Position numbers and translations under genes: made by a program | Notes under the pieces: generated by a model | What the model saw: the letters and a program-made list of their open reading frames with translations, nothing else | Told to the model about the DNA's origin: nothing | Database searches by the model: none | Assembly: GCA_025618425.1 (NCBI GenBank) | Contig: CM046832.1 | Location: 68,369,707 to 68,433,706, forward strand | Direction of reading: 5' to 3' | From: Heliocidaris tuberculata | Lineage: Eukaryota > Echinodermata > Echinoidea > Camarodonta > Echinometridae | Length of the DNA stretch: 64,000 nucleotides | Shown: positions 12,322 to 24,515 of the stretch, piece by piece | Position numbering within the stretch: position 1 is the stretch's first letter | Layout: the number at the start of each line of letters is the position of its first letter

Positions 12322-12434
12322 TTTCTTTCCAATGTGCACCATCCACAGAAAGGATCCCCATCATCTGTGGTTGGTCCAATGCATTCATCACAGCTTGTAT
12401 ATTGGCTACAGTTGACGACAGCCAATTTCATAAG
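12322..12434 (-). CDS. Plexin-like exon: PSI domain, first part
   Basis: 113 nt, 37 codons plus two bases. The acceptor is TAACTGAAG and the donor GTAAG. It reads LMKLAVVNCSQYTSCDEC, then DPFCGWCTLER. The pattern C-x5-C-x2-C-x(n)-CGWC is the PSI (plexin-semaphorin-integrin) knot. An internal TAG (CTGTAG before CCAAT) looks like an acceptor but would put TGA in frame, so the upstream acceptor is the one that works. The loop between the second and third cysteine groups is a few residues longer than in vertebrate plexins. Confidence 0.9.
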
Positions 12435-13033
12435 CTTCAGTTAAGAAAAGACGGTTTAAAAATCGTTAAAAGACATACATGTACCCGGAAATTCAATAAA
12501 AAAACAACAGCAGCAGCAACAAAAAACTATGATACATTTAGATGGTTAAGTTCTGAAAAGCATGAGGGGGAAAAGGTGATTTAATATAAAGGCCCCAAAA
12601 AGAAGATAACTTTGACTTCACTCAGTGTGTGTTCGTGCGTGTATCTATGCGTCAACTATTCTGTTCACAAGTTGCTTTTACCATTATAACTTTGGTATAT
12701 ACATGTAAGCTTGAAATATCTCTTTACAGAAGTCATATTTGCAGCTGATACTTTAAATATTGTATATTAGCATTGAACCCAAAACAAGAAGAGCTCAATA
12801 TTCATACGTGATTGGCCCCCTTTAAGACATATTTTTGGTTATCCCCATATATATTCAATTTGTCTTTTGAGCTAATTGTATTTCCATGAGGTGCATCTGC
12901 TTAAAGCTTAGGATATTTTAGCAGCAGCTGTTCTATATCAAAATATTTCTGGAGTATACATTTCTCAAATATTAGACATGTACACGTGTACCCTGTTAGT
13001 ATGGAAACACACATGCCACTCTCTTTATGACCA
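12435..13033. other. Intronic DNA, nothing recognised
   Basis: Start of the 11.6 kb intron upstream of the PSI exon. No structure supported. Confidence 0.5.
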
Positions 13034-13161
13034 GGGCCCTCTTGCATAAAAAGATGCGATTAAACGCAAGTCCAAAATACTTGATCCTGATTGGTTGAAA
13101 ATCAAGTTCCGTTTAATTTTTTGAGTTGCGTTTAATCGCAACTTTTTATGCAAGAGGGCCC
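13034..13161. mobile_element. Foldback MITE, 128 bp
   Basis: GGGCCCTCTTGCATAAAAAG at the left is repeated inverted at the right end, and the match continues inward (TGCGATTAAACGCAA against TTGCGTTTAATCGCA). It is an almost complete hairpin with a short loop around 13090-13120. No clear target duplication. Confidence 0.8.
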
Positions 13162-14825
13162 AGGACCCATATTCATAAAATCTTACTAATAGTCCACTAA
13201 CTTTATATAGTGCGTCTAGCTCAGTAATAATGTTACATGAATGGTAATACACAGACAATGATAACAGTAACTGTCATGTAGATTTGCTCTTATTACAAAA
13301 GCAATAAAATACACTCATAAACATACATTATAGAGTAATGCACACACATATATCCATATGAAAACAAATAACAGAAGATACCATTTTAATCACTGATAAA
13401 ACAGAGTGAAATAAATTTTAAAAGTCTCTTTTTTCTTCTACTGCAATTAATGCACCATCTACAGTTTTATCAAGGTATGTGGAACAGCAACAAATGACAA
13501 CTCAGTACAGCACAGATCAGGATTAAATAGACAATTCACAGGAATTCTTGAGCCACTGGACATGGCTGCATTTTAATAGCACTTCCAATGACTTTGATCC
13601 AATGTACATGTATTAAAGCTACATGTATGGCTGTCCGAGACCATTTCAGGTTAATTCAAGCATACATTTGACCTCAAGGCTATATAATGAAGTTTTTATG
13701 AATTATCGGAAAATCTTGTCATCATAAAAATTCCTTTGGGGAACTATCTGCTCAAGAGTTTTTCATGTGCTCGTTGGCCTGTGGGGAAAGGGGCTGAAAA
13801 TGTGTGATTTCCCAACAGAATTCTGACTCTTCTTCTTAGTTCCAGTAATATATTGAAGCTGATATTCAATATTTCCACAACACTGTTTTCAATTGTAATG
13901 AGACTTTTTGGTCTTAAACCTTTTTTTACATAAATATTACTATTGTTTGTACATATATTTTTTTTTTATTGTCAATGTAATTCTTAGTTCTGTTGAGTAA
14001 TTTTTGCAGCAGTTGTCATCTTTCCAGCACTATAAAAACTGTTTTTCATTTGTTGAAAGTTTGTTGAAAGTTTGTTTGTTTGTTTTCATAAGAAAACATC
14101 AGGCCAAAGTCAGAGATATTTCAGAGCGCAATCAGTGTGAGCGCACATCCATTGTGTGTATTCATGCCTCACCATACACCTGCAGGTCCCTGTACCGCAG
14201 TATCTCTGTGCAGCACAGTGGAGGAAAGCATGTGCATATGAGCATTTGGGGTCCAATTTACTGAAAATGAATTGATATGATATCAGGTGCCAATTGAGAG
14301 TAATATAAAGCCACAAAATAATGTAAACCTAAAGATAATGAAAGCTAACCAGAATTGTAAGCCATGCAGCTGCTTAGAATGTGCTTGAGGAACATATGTG
14401 CTGAAAGACATTTTCATCTTATCTGTCTAGCACTCATATTTTTTCTGAATATACATGTACATGCACATGAATAACCTACATACAATGTTGTGTATATGTG
14501 TACTTAATTGTACTGCGCAGATATTCACATGAAATCTCAGGTAATTGCATGTCCAAACATCTAACATTTCTGAGGTGAACTATTATCTCACAAAGTCTAT
14601 AAAAAGTAAAACCAAAAAAAAAAAAAAAAGAAGCAATACCTCTAACCATTACCTTTACAATTTCTGAGGAGCTAAAAATGGGGAAAAAAGAAACATTTAA
14701 ATGTACATAAGTACATGTATATCAAATTGGGTGCAAGGGTGATGCAGCATGTGACCACATATGTTTGTGTCGCTCACTTCGTGGAAGGGACCGTTTTGAA
14801 ATGTTAAGGAGTGAATCACTTTTGT
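13162..14825. other. Intronic DNA, nothing recognised
   Basis: AT-rich with several A and T runs (13950, 14610). No repeat ends or coding content supported. Confidence 0.5.
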
Positions 14826-15530
14826 TTGTAGACCCCGAGGCTCGCCGAGGGGTCATGGCAGAATGTAAGGTCCCCGAGAGCCTATATTATACAGATATTG
14901 CCCGCCTAGAGGTTTAATATAACATTTCATTTCCCCGACGAATATATATTTTTCCAAGGGATTATATTTTCCCTGAAACACGCAGTGCTGAGGGAAAATA
15001 TTGTCCCGAGGGAAAAATATAACTTCGGAGGGGAGATGAGTGTTATTTATTAAAGCGATACACCAGGCAATATCTGTTATATTATATAGTCTAATCTTCA
15101 ATATCTGTAATTGATGACCCCTTTGCCTCGCAATACTGATAAAGTATGTTAATGGATGAATTCAGTACTGCTTGTGTACAACGGGAGTCTCGTCGATTAT
15201 TCTATCCAATTCCTCCTCGTCGAGGGACTGAAACCGACTAGCAGGGGAAGTCGCCATGACTGTATTCGTTCGAAAGAAGTTCGAAATTCGTGGTCGAGAT
15301 ATTGATTGCGACTGCAGCTGTGCTGTAAAAAAGTAGTTAGCGCTTCCCACTATGTAGTAAGTGACGTCACCTCGGTCAACATAACGCGTTATGTTGACCA
15401 AAGTGACGACAAAACCAAAATAAAACATTGCTGATCCTTGCAGCTCTAGTCACGTGATGGCTTTTAGACCAATCACTTATTCGTATCTATATAGACTATA
15501 TAATATAAACAAGTATGACTCTCATAGCAG
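14826..15530 (-). other. CpG-rich block with promoter-like region and short ORF
   Basis: On the minus strand, an ATTGG (inverted CCAAT) box and CACGTG E-box at about 15450-15470 and a TGACGTCA near 15360 precede an open frame (15162-15428) that includes MATSPASRFQSLDEEELD and ends soon after. 'SRF--L-E-EL--II-E' resembles the N-terminus of Crypton-derived tyrosine-recombinase-like proteins, but the frame stops before the recombinase. Downstream are paired words GACCCCGAGG and CCTCGGCGAG (near 14835), which may be one terminus. It is probably a decayed mobile element rather than a host gene. Confidence 0.4.
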
Positions 15531-15559
15531 TCATTATATCTACTAGCATAAATTACCTG

Positions 15560-15668
15560 TGGCACCTTGGGGGGGGGGGGGGGTCTTCTCCTGTGTACAG
15601 CCCAAGTACCCATTCACAGTAAAAGGCAAGTAGTTTATTGATGAAACTGAGGGGGGGGGGGGGGGGAG
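15560..15668. repeat. Two poly-G tracts
   Basis: Runs of at least 12 G near 15570 and 15651-15666. Confidence 0.9.
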
Positions 15669-15920
15669 AACTTGAATATCATTACGGAGTGAAATCAAAA
15701 TCTAACCGTATACAATGGAAAACAAAATGTATTGTAACATGGTGTATTTAGTAAGTAGTCAAGAGGCAATTATGGTAATATAGAAATATTATATCATTAC
15801 ATGTATTAAGTCCAAAATAAATGTGTAAGTACATGTACCCTACAATGTACAACAGATTGCATTTGTTTGTAGTTCTTCAATTAAAGGTTGCTCAATCATT
15901 TATAGTGGAATGTTGAAAGA

Positions 15921-15921
<1 letters not shown>

Positions 15922-15966
<45 letters not shown>

Positions 15967-16268
15967 ATACAGCGGGAAACATTGCCTGGGGAAAATGAGA
16001 GAGAGAGAGAGAAACAGTGGAAAAATGAGAGAGAGAGGGAGAAACAGCCAGTGAAACAGCCAGTGAAACAGCCGGTGGGAAAAATGAGAGAGAGAGACTC
16101 ATAGACAGTCAGAATATGATAGAGAGAAAGAGAGAGAGAGAGAGAGAGATACAGTCACAGTGGGAAAAATGACAGCGAGAGAGAGAGAGAGAAAAAAATA
16201 GACATGCAGGGGGATAGATAGAAATTATAAAGAATACAGGAGAGAGAGAGAGAGGGGGGGGGGGGGGC
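15922..16268. repeat. GA-rich simple sequence with poly-G end
   Basis: Several (GA)n runs broken by GGGAAAAATGA and CAGCCAGTGAAA words, ending in a G run at about 16253-16267. The open frames through it are microsatellite reading, not genes. Confidence 0.92.
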
Positions 16269-18100
16269 TGTTGTGATGAAAAGTGATAAGATTTGTGTAG
16301 TGCTTCCACTGGCATGTTTAGGTTTCTGATATATTTTTTTTCCTGGTAGGTTAAGTAGTTATGCATTGAAGGAATTGATAAAAATGTTAGAACATGCACT
16401 GAAAATGCATATCTTATGGAACTCGTGCATCTTTTAAACGCTATATGGGCTATTAGAATACTAAATTCAGTTTCATTCAAATAAATAACAATATCGACAT
16501 GTTTATGTTAGATTATGTCTTTTTTTATATAGAAATGTAAAGCACAATGTACAAAATATAAACACGTCAACTAAAGGCAAGATATGCTACAGTATACGGA
16601 TGAAAAGATCATGATTTTGAGATGGCATGTTATCATTAATGTAAAAAGAAACTACTGTATAAGTCATAAATTTCGTGGCCATAAATTTTCGCAAGTAGGA
16701 CTAACCAGACTATTTCGCGAGTAGTTGAATTCGCGGTCGGAAAATTCTCAAATCTACAAATAGCGGTGATGATGTACTTTTGCAAAGCGAAGTGGTGAAT
16801 TTCTGACCAGGAGACAACAAATTCAACCGACTTCTAATGTTGGCAATATTTTGGAGTGTTGTTAAATTTGGGACCCACTCATGATGCGTGAAATTCACCA
16901 AAATAAAACCCCCGCGAAATATATGGCGTATACAGTACTCTGTACGTCTGTTATAGATACACTGTATTGGTTGTTTAAGCGATAAACTATTTTTACTCTG
17001 TTATATTCATGTCTATATTCTTAATAAACATTCATATATATATACAACAGTGTGTCCTAAAACACATGTCAAACAAAATATAAACGTGTCATCAGAATAT
17101 ATGAGATGGCATGTTATGTGAAAACAAAGCACTATGAATTTGTATGTTACAGATACACTGCGAAGACGAATCTAGATCGAGAGTCAGATCGACGACATCG
17201 ACATCGAAGCCGAAATATTTACAGCCGTTCCCGATGTCCGATGTGACTGAAATTCAGGTGCTAGTTGTACTTGTAGTTCTAGATTCAGGCGGGATGTGCA
17301 TTAGCGCCTGCAATTTCTGACTGTTGAACAATTTTCAGATTAAGTCTAACATTACATATACAACCATGCCATGGATTCACTGGACGGAAACACACTGAAT
17401 GAAGGCCGAGTGCATGCAGTGTAGATCTACGCGCAACGCGACGGTTCATTCATCAGCATAGCCTTAAGCATACCGTACGTGTAATGTATGCCTATATAAT
17501 TTCGCTGAGCCGAAAAAGGTCGAAAGGACTGGGAACTTCGAAGCTTTACTCGGGGCCTGCCAAAGAAAGTTACGAATTGTAAAAACCTTTTGAATAATGC
17601 GACCAAAATACCACAAACAACCCCTTTCATGACAGTCTGGGAACAATATAACCACGTTTACAAAAAAACCCAGCTCGATTGAGTGCAAAATCGCCGAGAA
17701 AAGCGCCGTCAAACAAACGGAAGGACAGACAAGATCTGAGCTTAGCCAAATTATAGTAACGATAACATATGACTCAGAGTGAAGACAATATCCCCCCACA
17801 GGCCTTGGAGTCACCTCTCATCTGAGATGACGATGAGCCACCCCTAATCAGAGATGAAGATAACCTTGTTTTCGTGTGCTTCCTACGTCGATATCTTTTT
17901 ATACTCCAGCTTAAAATGGTGAAAAAGGAGATCAACAGAATTTTCTTAAATTCTATCAATGAAAATTTTGTTAATCTAATAATGTTTATTGACCTTTCAT
18001 CCATTGATATCTGTATTATAGTTTTGTTTATAATCCTTTTCATATTTACCATTACATTTTTTGTTGTTTATTCTATTACCAAACAATGTTTTCTAATCAG
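16269..18100. other. Intronic DNA, nothing recognised
   Basis: Unremarkable apart from a run of GAC/GAT-rich words near 17165-17215 and short CpG-containing stretches. Confidence 0.45.
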
Positions 18101-18276
18101 ATGTTCTTTGTAATGTTTTCTAATGTTTAAATTACCAGACTCGATTAGCATTCATGCTATTTTCTGGTTCCTTTTATCCTTAACTCTGTTGTATCTAAAT
18201 TTGCATACCTTTTGTTAGAAGATTTTATTGTTATTGGATAAATAAATTTCAAGTTCAAGTTCAAGTTCAAGTTCAA
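18101..18276 (+). mobile_element. Likely LINE 3' end with (AAGTTC)n tail
   Basis: A T-rich untranslated-like stretch ends in GGATAAATAAATTTCAAG and then the hexamer AAGTTC repeated about five times (18246-18276). A tail of short 5-6 bp repeats directly after ATAAATAAAT is usual for CR1/L2-like LINE ends. No coding part is recognised. Confidence 0.45.
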
Positions 18277-19910
18277 TGAAAATATTCGACTGCTCCCTGA
18301 TATTCCTGTAAACCTTTTCTTTTCATTACTGATTCTGGGGCCGTGGGCTCAAAATCTATGATTAAGATATCAGAAATAATGTTAGCTAAATTGGCAAATT
18401 GGTCTAACTTTGGTAGAGTACAGTGTAACTCTCAAACCAATTAAATATTGATTGAACCATTGACTGGTTAGAGGCAGGGGTTTATAAACTTTTTTTTTTT
18501 TTTTTTTTTTTTTATATTTATATGTTTTATTATAGCATTGGTCACAAAAGGTGTACAATCAGATCATACAAAGGATTAATGAAGAATAAAAAAAAAAGAA
18601 AAAAAAAAAGATAGTTCCAACGATACAATAAAAAACATGCATATAATACATGTATGATGTATATGCAACCAGGGGGGGGGGGGGGTTTATGAACTTCTTT
18701 TTTCATTACATTATTCTGTTTAAATTATCTTGGAAAGGACAGGGGCCGCAGAGCATTTCTGAAAGTGAGGGGGGGGGGTGACGCATCTTGCTGGAATATC
18801 AACCATGTTGTTTCTACATTTCAAGTTAGCGAAGCGAACAAGCACATAATTAAAAATATGGGCCTACACTTTATCATGGCAGAAATGTTATTTCATCATC
18901 AAAATACACTAGATAGGATATGTAAATTGTATAAGTGGTAACCTTGCTGCCAAATGTGAGGATATTCAGGCACCTCACTGCCGAGTATGAGGGTGTTTGC
19001 TGCCTGAAACCATCCCGTTTCTAAATCTTGCTAACGAGCAAAAAAAAAAACAAGACACTTTGTCTCTGAAATGTGATTTCGCCATCAAAATAAACTAGAT
19101 AATCATAAGAGTTGTTACATTTGGGCACCTTCCTGCCCAAAGATAAGGAGAGCTGGACATCCTGCTGCCCAAATATGAGGATATTCATGCATCTCGCAGC
19201 TGAAAAATGAAGTTTTTCGCTTGTATCTTGTTTTTCAATTTACGAGCGAGCGAAGCGTACAGACTTTATTGCCTCATCTTCACCTCGGATGGGGGGGGGG
19301 GGGGGGTGTGTGCAGTGTAATTATTGTGAAGCAGGCATCTTGGCTTAGCAGTTCTTTCTCCCGAGGTACATATGGGATGTCCTACATCATTATGTTTCAA
19401 CCATTGAACACTTTGCCAAACATTTAACTTGGGATTAATTTACAAACTTGTGCAGCATGACTAGCACATCGATTTAGGATGCATTTCTGCGTCTGGGTCA
19501 TCATGGCATACTTATGGCATATTTCATTTAATTTGCTTCCATATGGATTGACAGGATGTCGTTTACAACCTTGTGGTATTTTCTCGCCACGCAACCGACA
19601 TTGGACTTTGAGCCATTGGAATGGGAAGCTTCCCCACCATATTACTATTACCTACACTCATAATACATGTAATACATTAGTAGAGTTTATAAAATGGATG
19701 TATGGATCCTAATCAAATGATTGGCTGAGAGCAGGTCACGTGACACGCAACAGTTTTATTGTCAAGTCTACCGTGCATTTTATCACTAACAAACGTGCAT
19801 TTGTTTACTAACAATCATGCATTAGGAAAGTACCGATTGAACGTACCAATTGAAGCAACACGCTTACGTGTTAGTATCTCTATCTCATGCAGCTAGCTAG
19901 GCTAGCGCGT
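18277..19910. other. Intronic DNA with homopolymer tracts
   Basis: T run at about 18489-18513, A runs near 18590-18610, G runs at 18671-18686, 18770-18778 and 19291-19306. Two diverged copies of a 'GCTGCC-AA-TATGAGGATATTCA-GCA' segment lie near 18950 and 19165. No genes seen. Confidence 0.6.
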
Positions 19911-20341
19911 CGTATCCGGACAACTACCCCCTGGACAATTACCCCCCGGACAACCACCCCCGGAAAACCACCCCCTGGACGACTACCCCCCTAGGACAAC
20001 TACCCCCCAGGACAACTACCCCCTAGGACAACTACCCCCCAGGACAACTACCCCCCAGGACAATTACCCCCCAGGACAACTACCCCCCAGGACAATTACC
20101 CCCCGGACAACTACCCCCCCGAACAACTACCCCCTGGACAGCTACCCCTGGAAAAATTGTCCTGGGGGTAATTGTCCTGGGGGGTAGTTGTCCTGGGGGG
20201 TAATTGTCCTGGGGGGTAGTTGTCCTGGGGGGTAGATGTCCTGGGGGGTAGATGTCCTAGGGGGGTAGTCGTCCAGGGGGTGGTTTTCCGGGGGGTAGTT
20301 GTCCGGGGGGTAGTTGTCTAGGGGGTAGTTGTCCTAGAATC
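19911..20341. mobile_element. Foldback element built of GGACAACTACCCCC repeats
   Basis: The left arm is about a dozen head-to-tail copies of a 16-19 bp unit (GGACAACTACCCCCCA and variants). The right arm is the same unit inverted (TGGGGGGTAGTTGTCC). The 9 bp CTAGCGCGT stands directly before (19902-19910) and after (20342-20350). A long repetitive inverted terminus with a 9 bp duplication fits foldback or Mutator-like elements. There is no ORF. Arms this alike will form a hairpin when single-stranded. Confidence 0.82.
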
Positions 20342-23300
20342 CTAGCGCGTACATACAGCTATTATGCGCATCGCTGTACAATTACAAATGCATATAGGCT
20401 ATGCTGCTATATTGTGTTGTTTGTAATCACATACCGTACCGTACGCATACGGTACTGCAATTTCTGCCGCGTAGATCCAGCAAGCTAGCTCTACATTCGT
20501 GTTACTTTTTATTCAGTCCAGTGGAACGGTACAATTTGGGATAATGTAGCCACAGCTCCAAAATTTTAAGATCCTTACTGCTGAGGAATTGCAACAATTG
20601 TGTTATTGTTTAACTTTACTAGGGTCTACTTTGACTAGAACAGCAAGCATCTTCATTTGTGATGGACGTACCATAACGTTAAACTCTTGATCTAACTTAA
20701 CGTTAGATCTAGGCCCATATTTCTCAGTGGAATTGGGAAACTGTGTGTTTTTAACATGGAGATGTTAAGTGATAGCTAAAAAAAATCCTGAAAACCCAGG
20801 CTGGGGGTCCAGGGGCACACCCAGGGCCCCTGGAGGGGGTCAAGGGGCAAAGCCCCCTGAAGCTGGTATGTTTTCTTGTTCTTTATAAGGCTAAAATCAT
20901 TAATCTAAGCTTGTAAACACAAACTCATTATTACTCCTCATTACATGCCCTCGTGTATCGGAACCATTTGGTTCCACACGAGATTACGTAGCCTGCTGAA
21001 TGTGCAGCCTGCTGTAATAGTCCTAACCAAAACATAATAAATATCAAGGTAAAATTGGAAAATCACTTACCAACACGTTGCCTTGGGTCTACTCTTGAAT
21101 TTGATGTAAAGTTTCTGCACCCCGGTATTGAAAAAGCTGAATTTTGGAGCTTGAAAGTTGTTTGCCGTGACTGGGCTGAGGTAACAGTTGATTGTACCGT
21201 TTTTCTGTATTTTGCTGCCCTCTTGTGCCCGATATAGAAGATTACTTTTGGGGGTTCCGTGGTATGAGCCGCCGTTTGTAAATTTATCATTTAGACAATT
21301 TTTTTGTATATAATTCAATAATTTGCCTTGTCAAATAATTATTCGTATGAAAATGTCATAGAATGAGTACAGGTATTTATGAATAATAATTTTCATGTTT
21401 TTAATTATTTATAAATGATGATTTAACAATATCCATTATTTATATTTATATATTTTGCTTTCAAGTATAAATGATTTCACAATATTTATTTATGTGAGGG
21501 GGGGGGGGAGGATTCACTTATCACGATTTATAAATAACAATTGTCACAATATCCAATATCTTTGCTTGACACTGTATCCCTTAAAAGGGAATCGGTAACT
21601 TTGTGAAGGCTTGATTTAATAAATTGAATTTTTATATCTGTCTTGTATAATGATGTTCAGAAGGATGAATAAATAGCCAGACATAGAAAGGTTTTCAAAT
21701 ATACAATATTATTATTAAGAAAAAGTGTGATAAGCTTAAATCAACAGATAAATTGCTCAGACACATTAAACAAGAGCATTACGAATACATAAGTAAAAAA
21801 ATCCCAACAAATATCATGCTTAGTTACAACAATAGTTTATTTACAGATCTACAAATTTTTCAGCCTCTCCCTCTCCCTCTATCAATTAAGTCGAAAAACA
21901 TACACAAATGATATAGGTCTACAGTTTCTTTAAAAAATATAACTTCACAAACGGCGCCTCATAACGACAAGGGTCGGCAGTATTTTTTCCCCGTCTGATT
22001 TTCCTATCACGGCCACCATACCACCGACAATGCTCCGATAGCAGAGACGACTTGCTTTGGAAGGTGGTAAGATTTGTCTTTTTTATCATTAAGTTTGAAA
22101 AATTAATGATAATTTTACCAGCTAGACCTAGCTTCAATACCTAGTCACCCCTCCGGAGTAAATAATTTACTTCATGGTGAGGTAAAGGAGCGTGAGTTAG
22201 GTGAAACTTAGTTTCAACGAACCCGTAATGTAAGAGGAGTACGAGGTTGTAATCATAACCTAGTACATTGGATGAGTGATTACATGTATTTCCACAACAG
22301 AAGTTCACATCAAGACTTCCCTACCAGCAACCAGATTTTTTTTCGAAGGAAAATTACTTTATCTTCATTCTATAACATTCCAGAAATTCCCTGATCGTAT
22401 GTAGTCAACCACAGCTAACACCAAAAGATAAAGTTAAAGGGTAGAAAGCAAACCACAAAAGCCTGGTCATGAAGATTGATTCATCATGTGCACGCAGTGT
22501 ACCCACCACACTACCAATAATCTAGGCCGCTGGTGCTGGGGAAGAACGCCTCCCATTCCTGCTGGAAAGTGAATTCCAGCAGGGATTCTTGAAGAGATTA
22601 TTTCAACAGATTAACCATCAAAGTAGACATTCTCCCTCACCTGAATCATGAAAAATAGCGATGAGCATTTGGACTCATTTGTGAAATTTAGAATCAGTTC
22701 TCAGAGGACAAATGCCGGTTATCAGGGGCTGTGATTTCCCTATCTCGCGATCGCACAATCATGCACTGCCATCATGCATAACATGGACTCGCTGCAAAGT
22801 ACCTTATCTTGTCACTGAACACTGTTTGTGCTCACACGCATGCTTTGTATACATTATACATGTAAGCACAAAAAGTCCACATAGACAAGATAAGGTAGTT
22901 ATAGGGTATCTACGTAGCATAACTTAATTTTCATGGATTTTACTATGAAAATTGATTTTTTTTTCCCGGAATCTTTTTTCTGGCAATGAAAAAATCTGGA
23001 ATTCAGGAAAAATCCGGAAAACTGGCATCTCTGTTAACAAGAGATATTGCCGTCCATGGACATAACAGCTGCTGGTAAGTACCCAGTACTGACAGAAACT
23101 GACAGTGACAGACAGACCTACCGTTAGATCTAAGTTAGATAGTGACCTAACATTGATCAGTTTAGTTAGATCTAAGACTATGTGAGTACAGATCTAGATT
23201 CTAGTAATTTATCAAATGACAAGGATCCATACATTTCATTTTATAAAACAAATAACACCCGCCTCACGTTCGTTCATTGGTTAAATTAGCTCACTTGATA

Positions 23301-24043
23301 ACTTCAGAACTGTCCAAAGCCACTCCGCTACGCGTCGTGGCTTCATACAATTCTAAAGTTTATCGTGTGCGATAATTTTAACCAATGCACTCACAGCCGT
23401 CTGTTATTTGTAAACTAAGACGTGGGCCAAATTGAGAAATGCCTGTTTTGACCAAATGAGTCTTAGACCCCTAGCTTAATCTCATCCCCTGGTATGATAA
23501 ATACCCCCGGAAAGCAAATATCTTCCCCCTCTTTCATAACAAAATTGCTTTTATGAAATAAAGAGTATGAATGATGAGTAATGTAGATGGGAAGTGTTAG
23601 TGGGCCGTCCCTTACGAGTGTCGATCAGCAAATGAGCTTTAAGTGAGCGATTGCCTGAATTAACTTCACTACATGTAGATTGAAGGTTTTGGGACAGAAA
23701 CACACACATCCTGAACTATAACATGCCTAACCCATTTCCACTATTTCATTGGGCATTTAAAAATTTTTTGAAAGTAAAAATACAATAAGAAAAATGTTTT
23801 CACCCTCATTTGTCCTATAAAAGTAGATCGGCAAATAATTAACAGCCTCTCGTGCCCAAGCCCCTGCCCTCAAAGCGCCTACTGGTCAATTTTGTAGTTA
23901 AACGAACATACATGTGCCGTCTGAGTAAGCCCCTTGCTCTCACACTGTTACTGACATTGGAGAAGTTTTCAAACATTATATGGGAGTATGGGGAGATGAT
24001 ATCAAACTGAATTGTAACTTTATTTGATTATATACTTTAATAC
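20342..24043. other. Intronic DNA, mostly unrecognised
   Basis: Holds a GC-rich word cluster at 20795-20865 (GGGGGTCCAGGGGCACACCC and GGGGCAAAGCCCCCTG), a G tract near 21498-21507, and otherwise AT-rich sequence. No ORF with recognisable content. Confidence 0.5.
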
Positions 24044-24172
24044 CTCCTGGTTAGTCAGAATAAAGAGTTCCTCCCTCTCCTGATTAATATAAACATCAGT
24101 TAAGACGTCGCCTCTCATCCCCAAATCCACAGTCTCGTACAGTCTCCCAGTATTGTCAGGCTTCACATGAAT
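24044..24172 (-). CDS. Plexin-like exon: end of Sema domain
   Basis: 129 nt, 43 codons, phase 0 at both ends, acceptor CTTTCAG, donor GTATTA. It reads IHVKPDNTGRLYETVDLG and ends ELFILTNQE. In plexins this exon encodes the 'I-V-----YE-V-V--G--VL-D--------LY-M---' strand pair that closes the propeller just before the PSI domain. The join to the next exon gives a continuous reading frame into the PSI cysteines, which supports both splice calls. Confidence 0.88.
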
Positions 24173-24275
24173 CTGAAAGTTAAAGTGCAAGAGAAGAGAG
24201 AATTTAAAAAAAATCTCAGACTTCTTTACTTATATCCTCTCCTTAGAGCCAGAAGGGCATTGACAATAAAAATCA

Positions 24276-24423
24276 GGACCCATCTTAAAAAGAGTTGCGA
24301 TGTGATTCAAATTGATCGCAACTTGAAATCAAGTGCAACTCTTATCTCTTTAGTACAGAGTTGTGATTGATTTCAAGTTGCGATCAATTCATATCAATCG
24401 CACCTCTTTAAAAGATGGGGCTC
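24276..24423. mobile_element. Foldback MITE, about 148 bp
   Basis: CCCATCTTAAAAAGAGTTGC at the left matches, inverted, CACCTCTTTAAAAGATGGGG at the right. The match continues inward over TTGATCGCAACTTGAAATCA against TGATTTCAAGTTGCGATCAA. Only about 30 bp are unpaired. Confidence 0.78.
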
Positions 24424-24515
24424 ATTTCTCAAAAGCATGTGTACAGTAATGGGAAGGGTAACAATAATAAAAAAATATAGTGTGATCATCTTCATCTTGA
24501 AGATGTAATTAAAAA

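Noticed and set aside
12402..12420. Acceptor CTGTAG for the PSI exon at about 12410
   Set aside because: It would place TGA in frame after a few codons; the upstream acceptor at 12435 keeps the frame and adds the expected residues before the first PSI cysteine.
15896..16480. Ser/Leu-rich and Arg/Glu-rich frames
   Set aside because: Readings of the GA-rich simple sequence.
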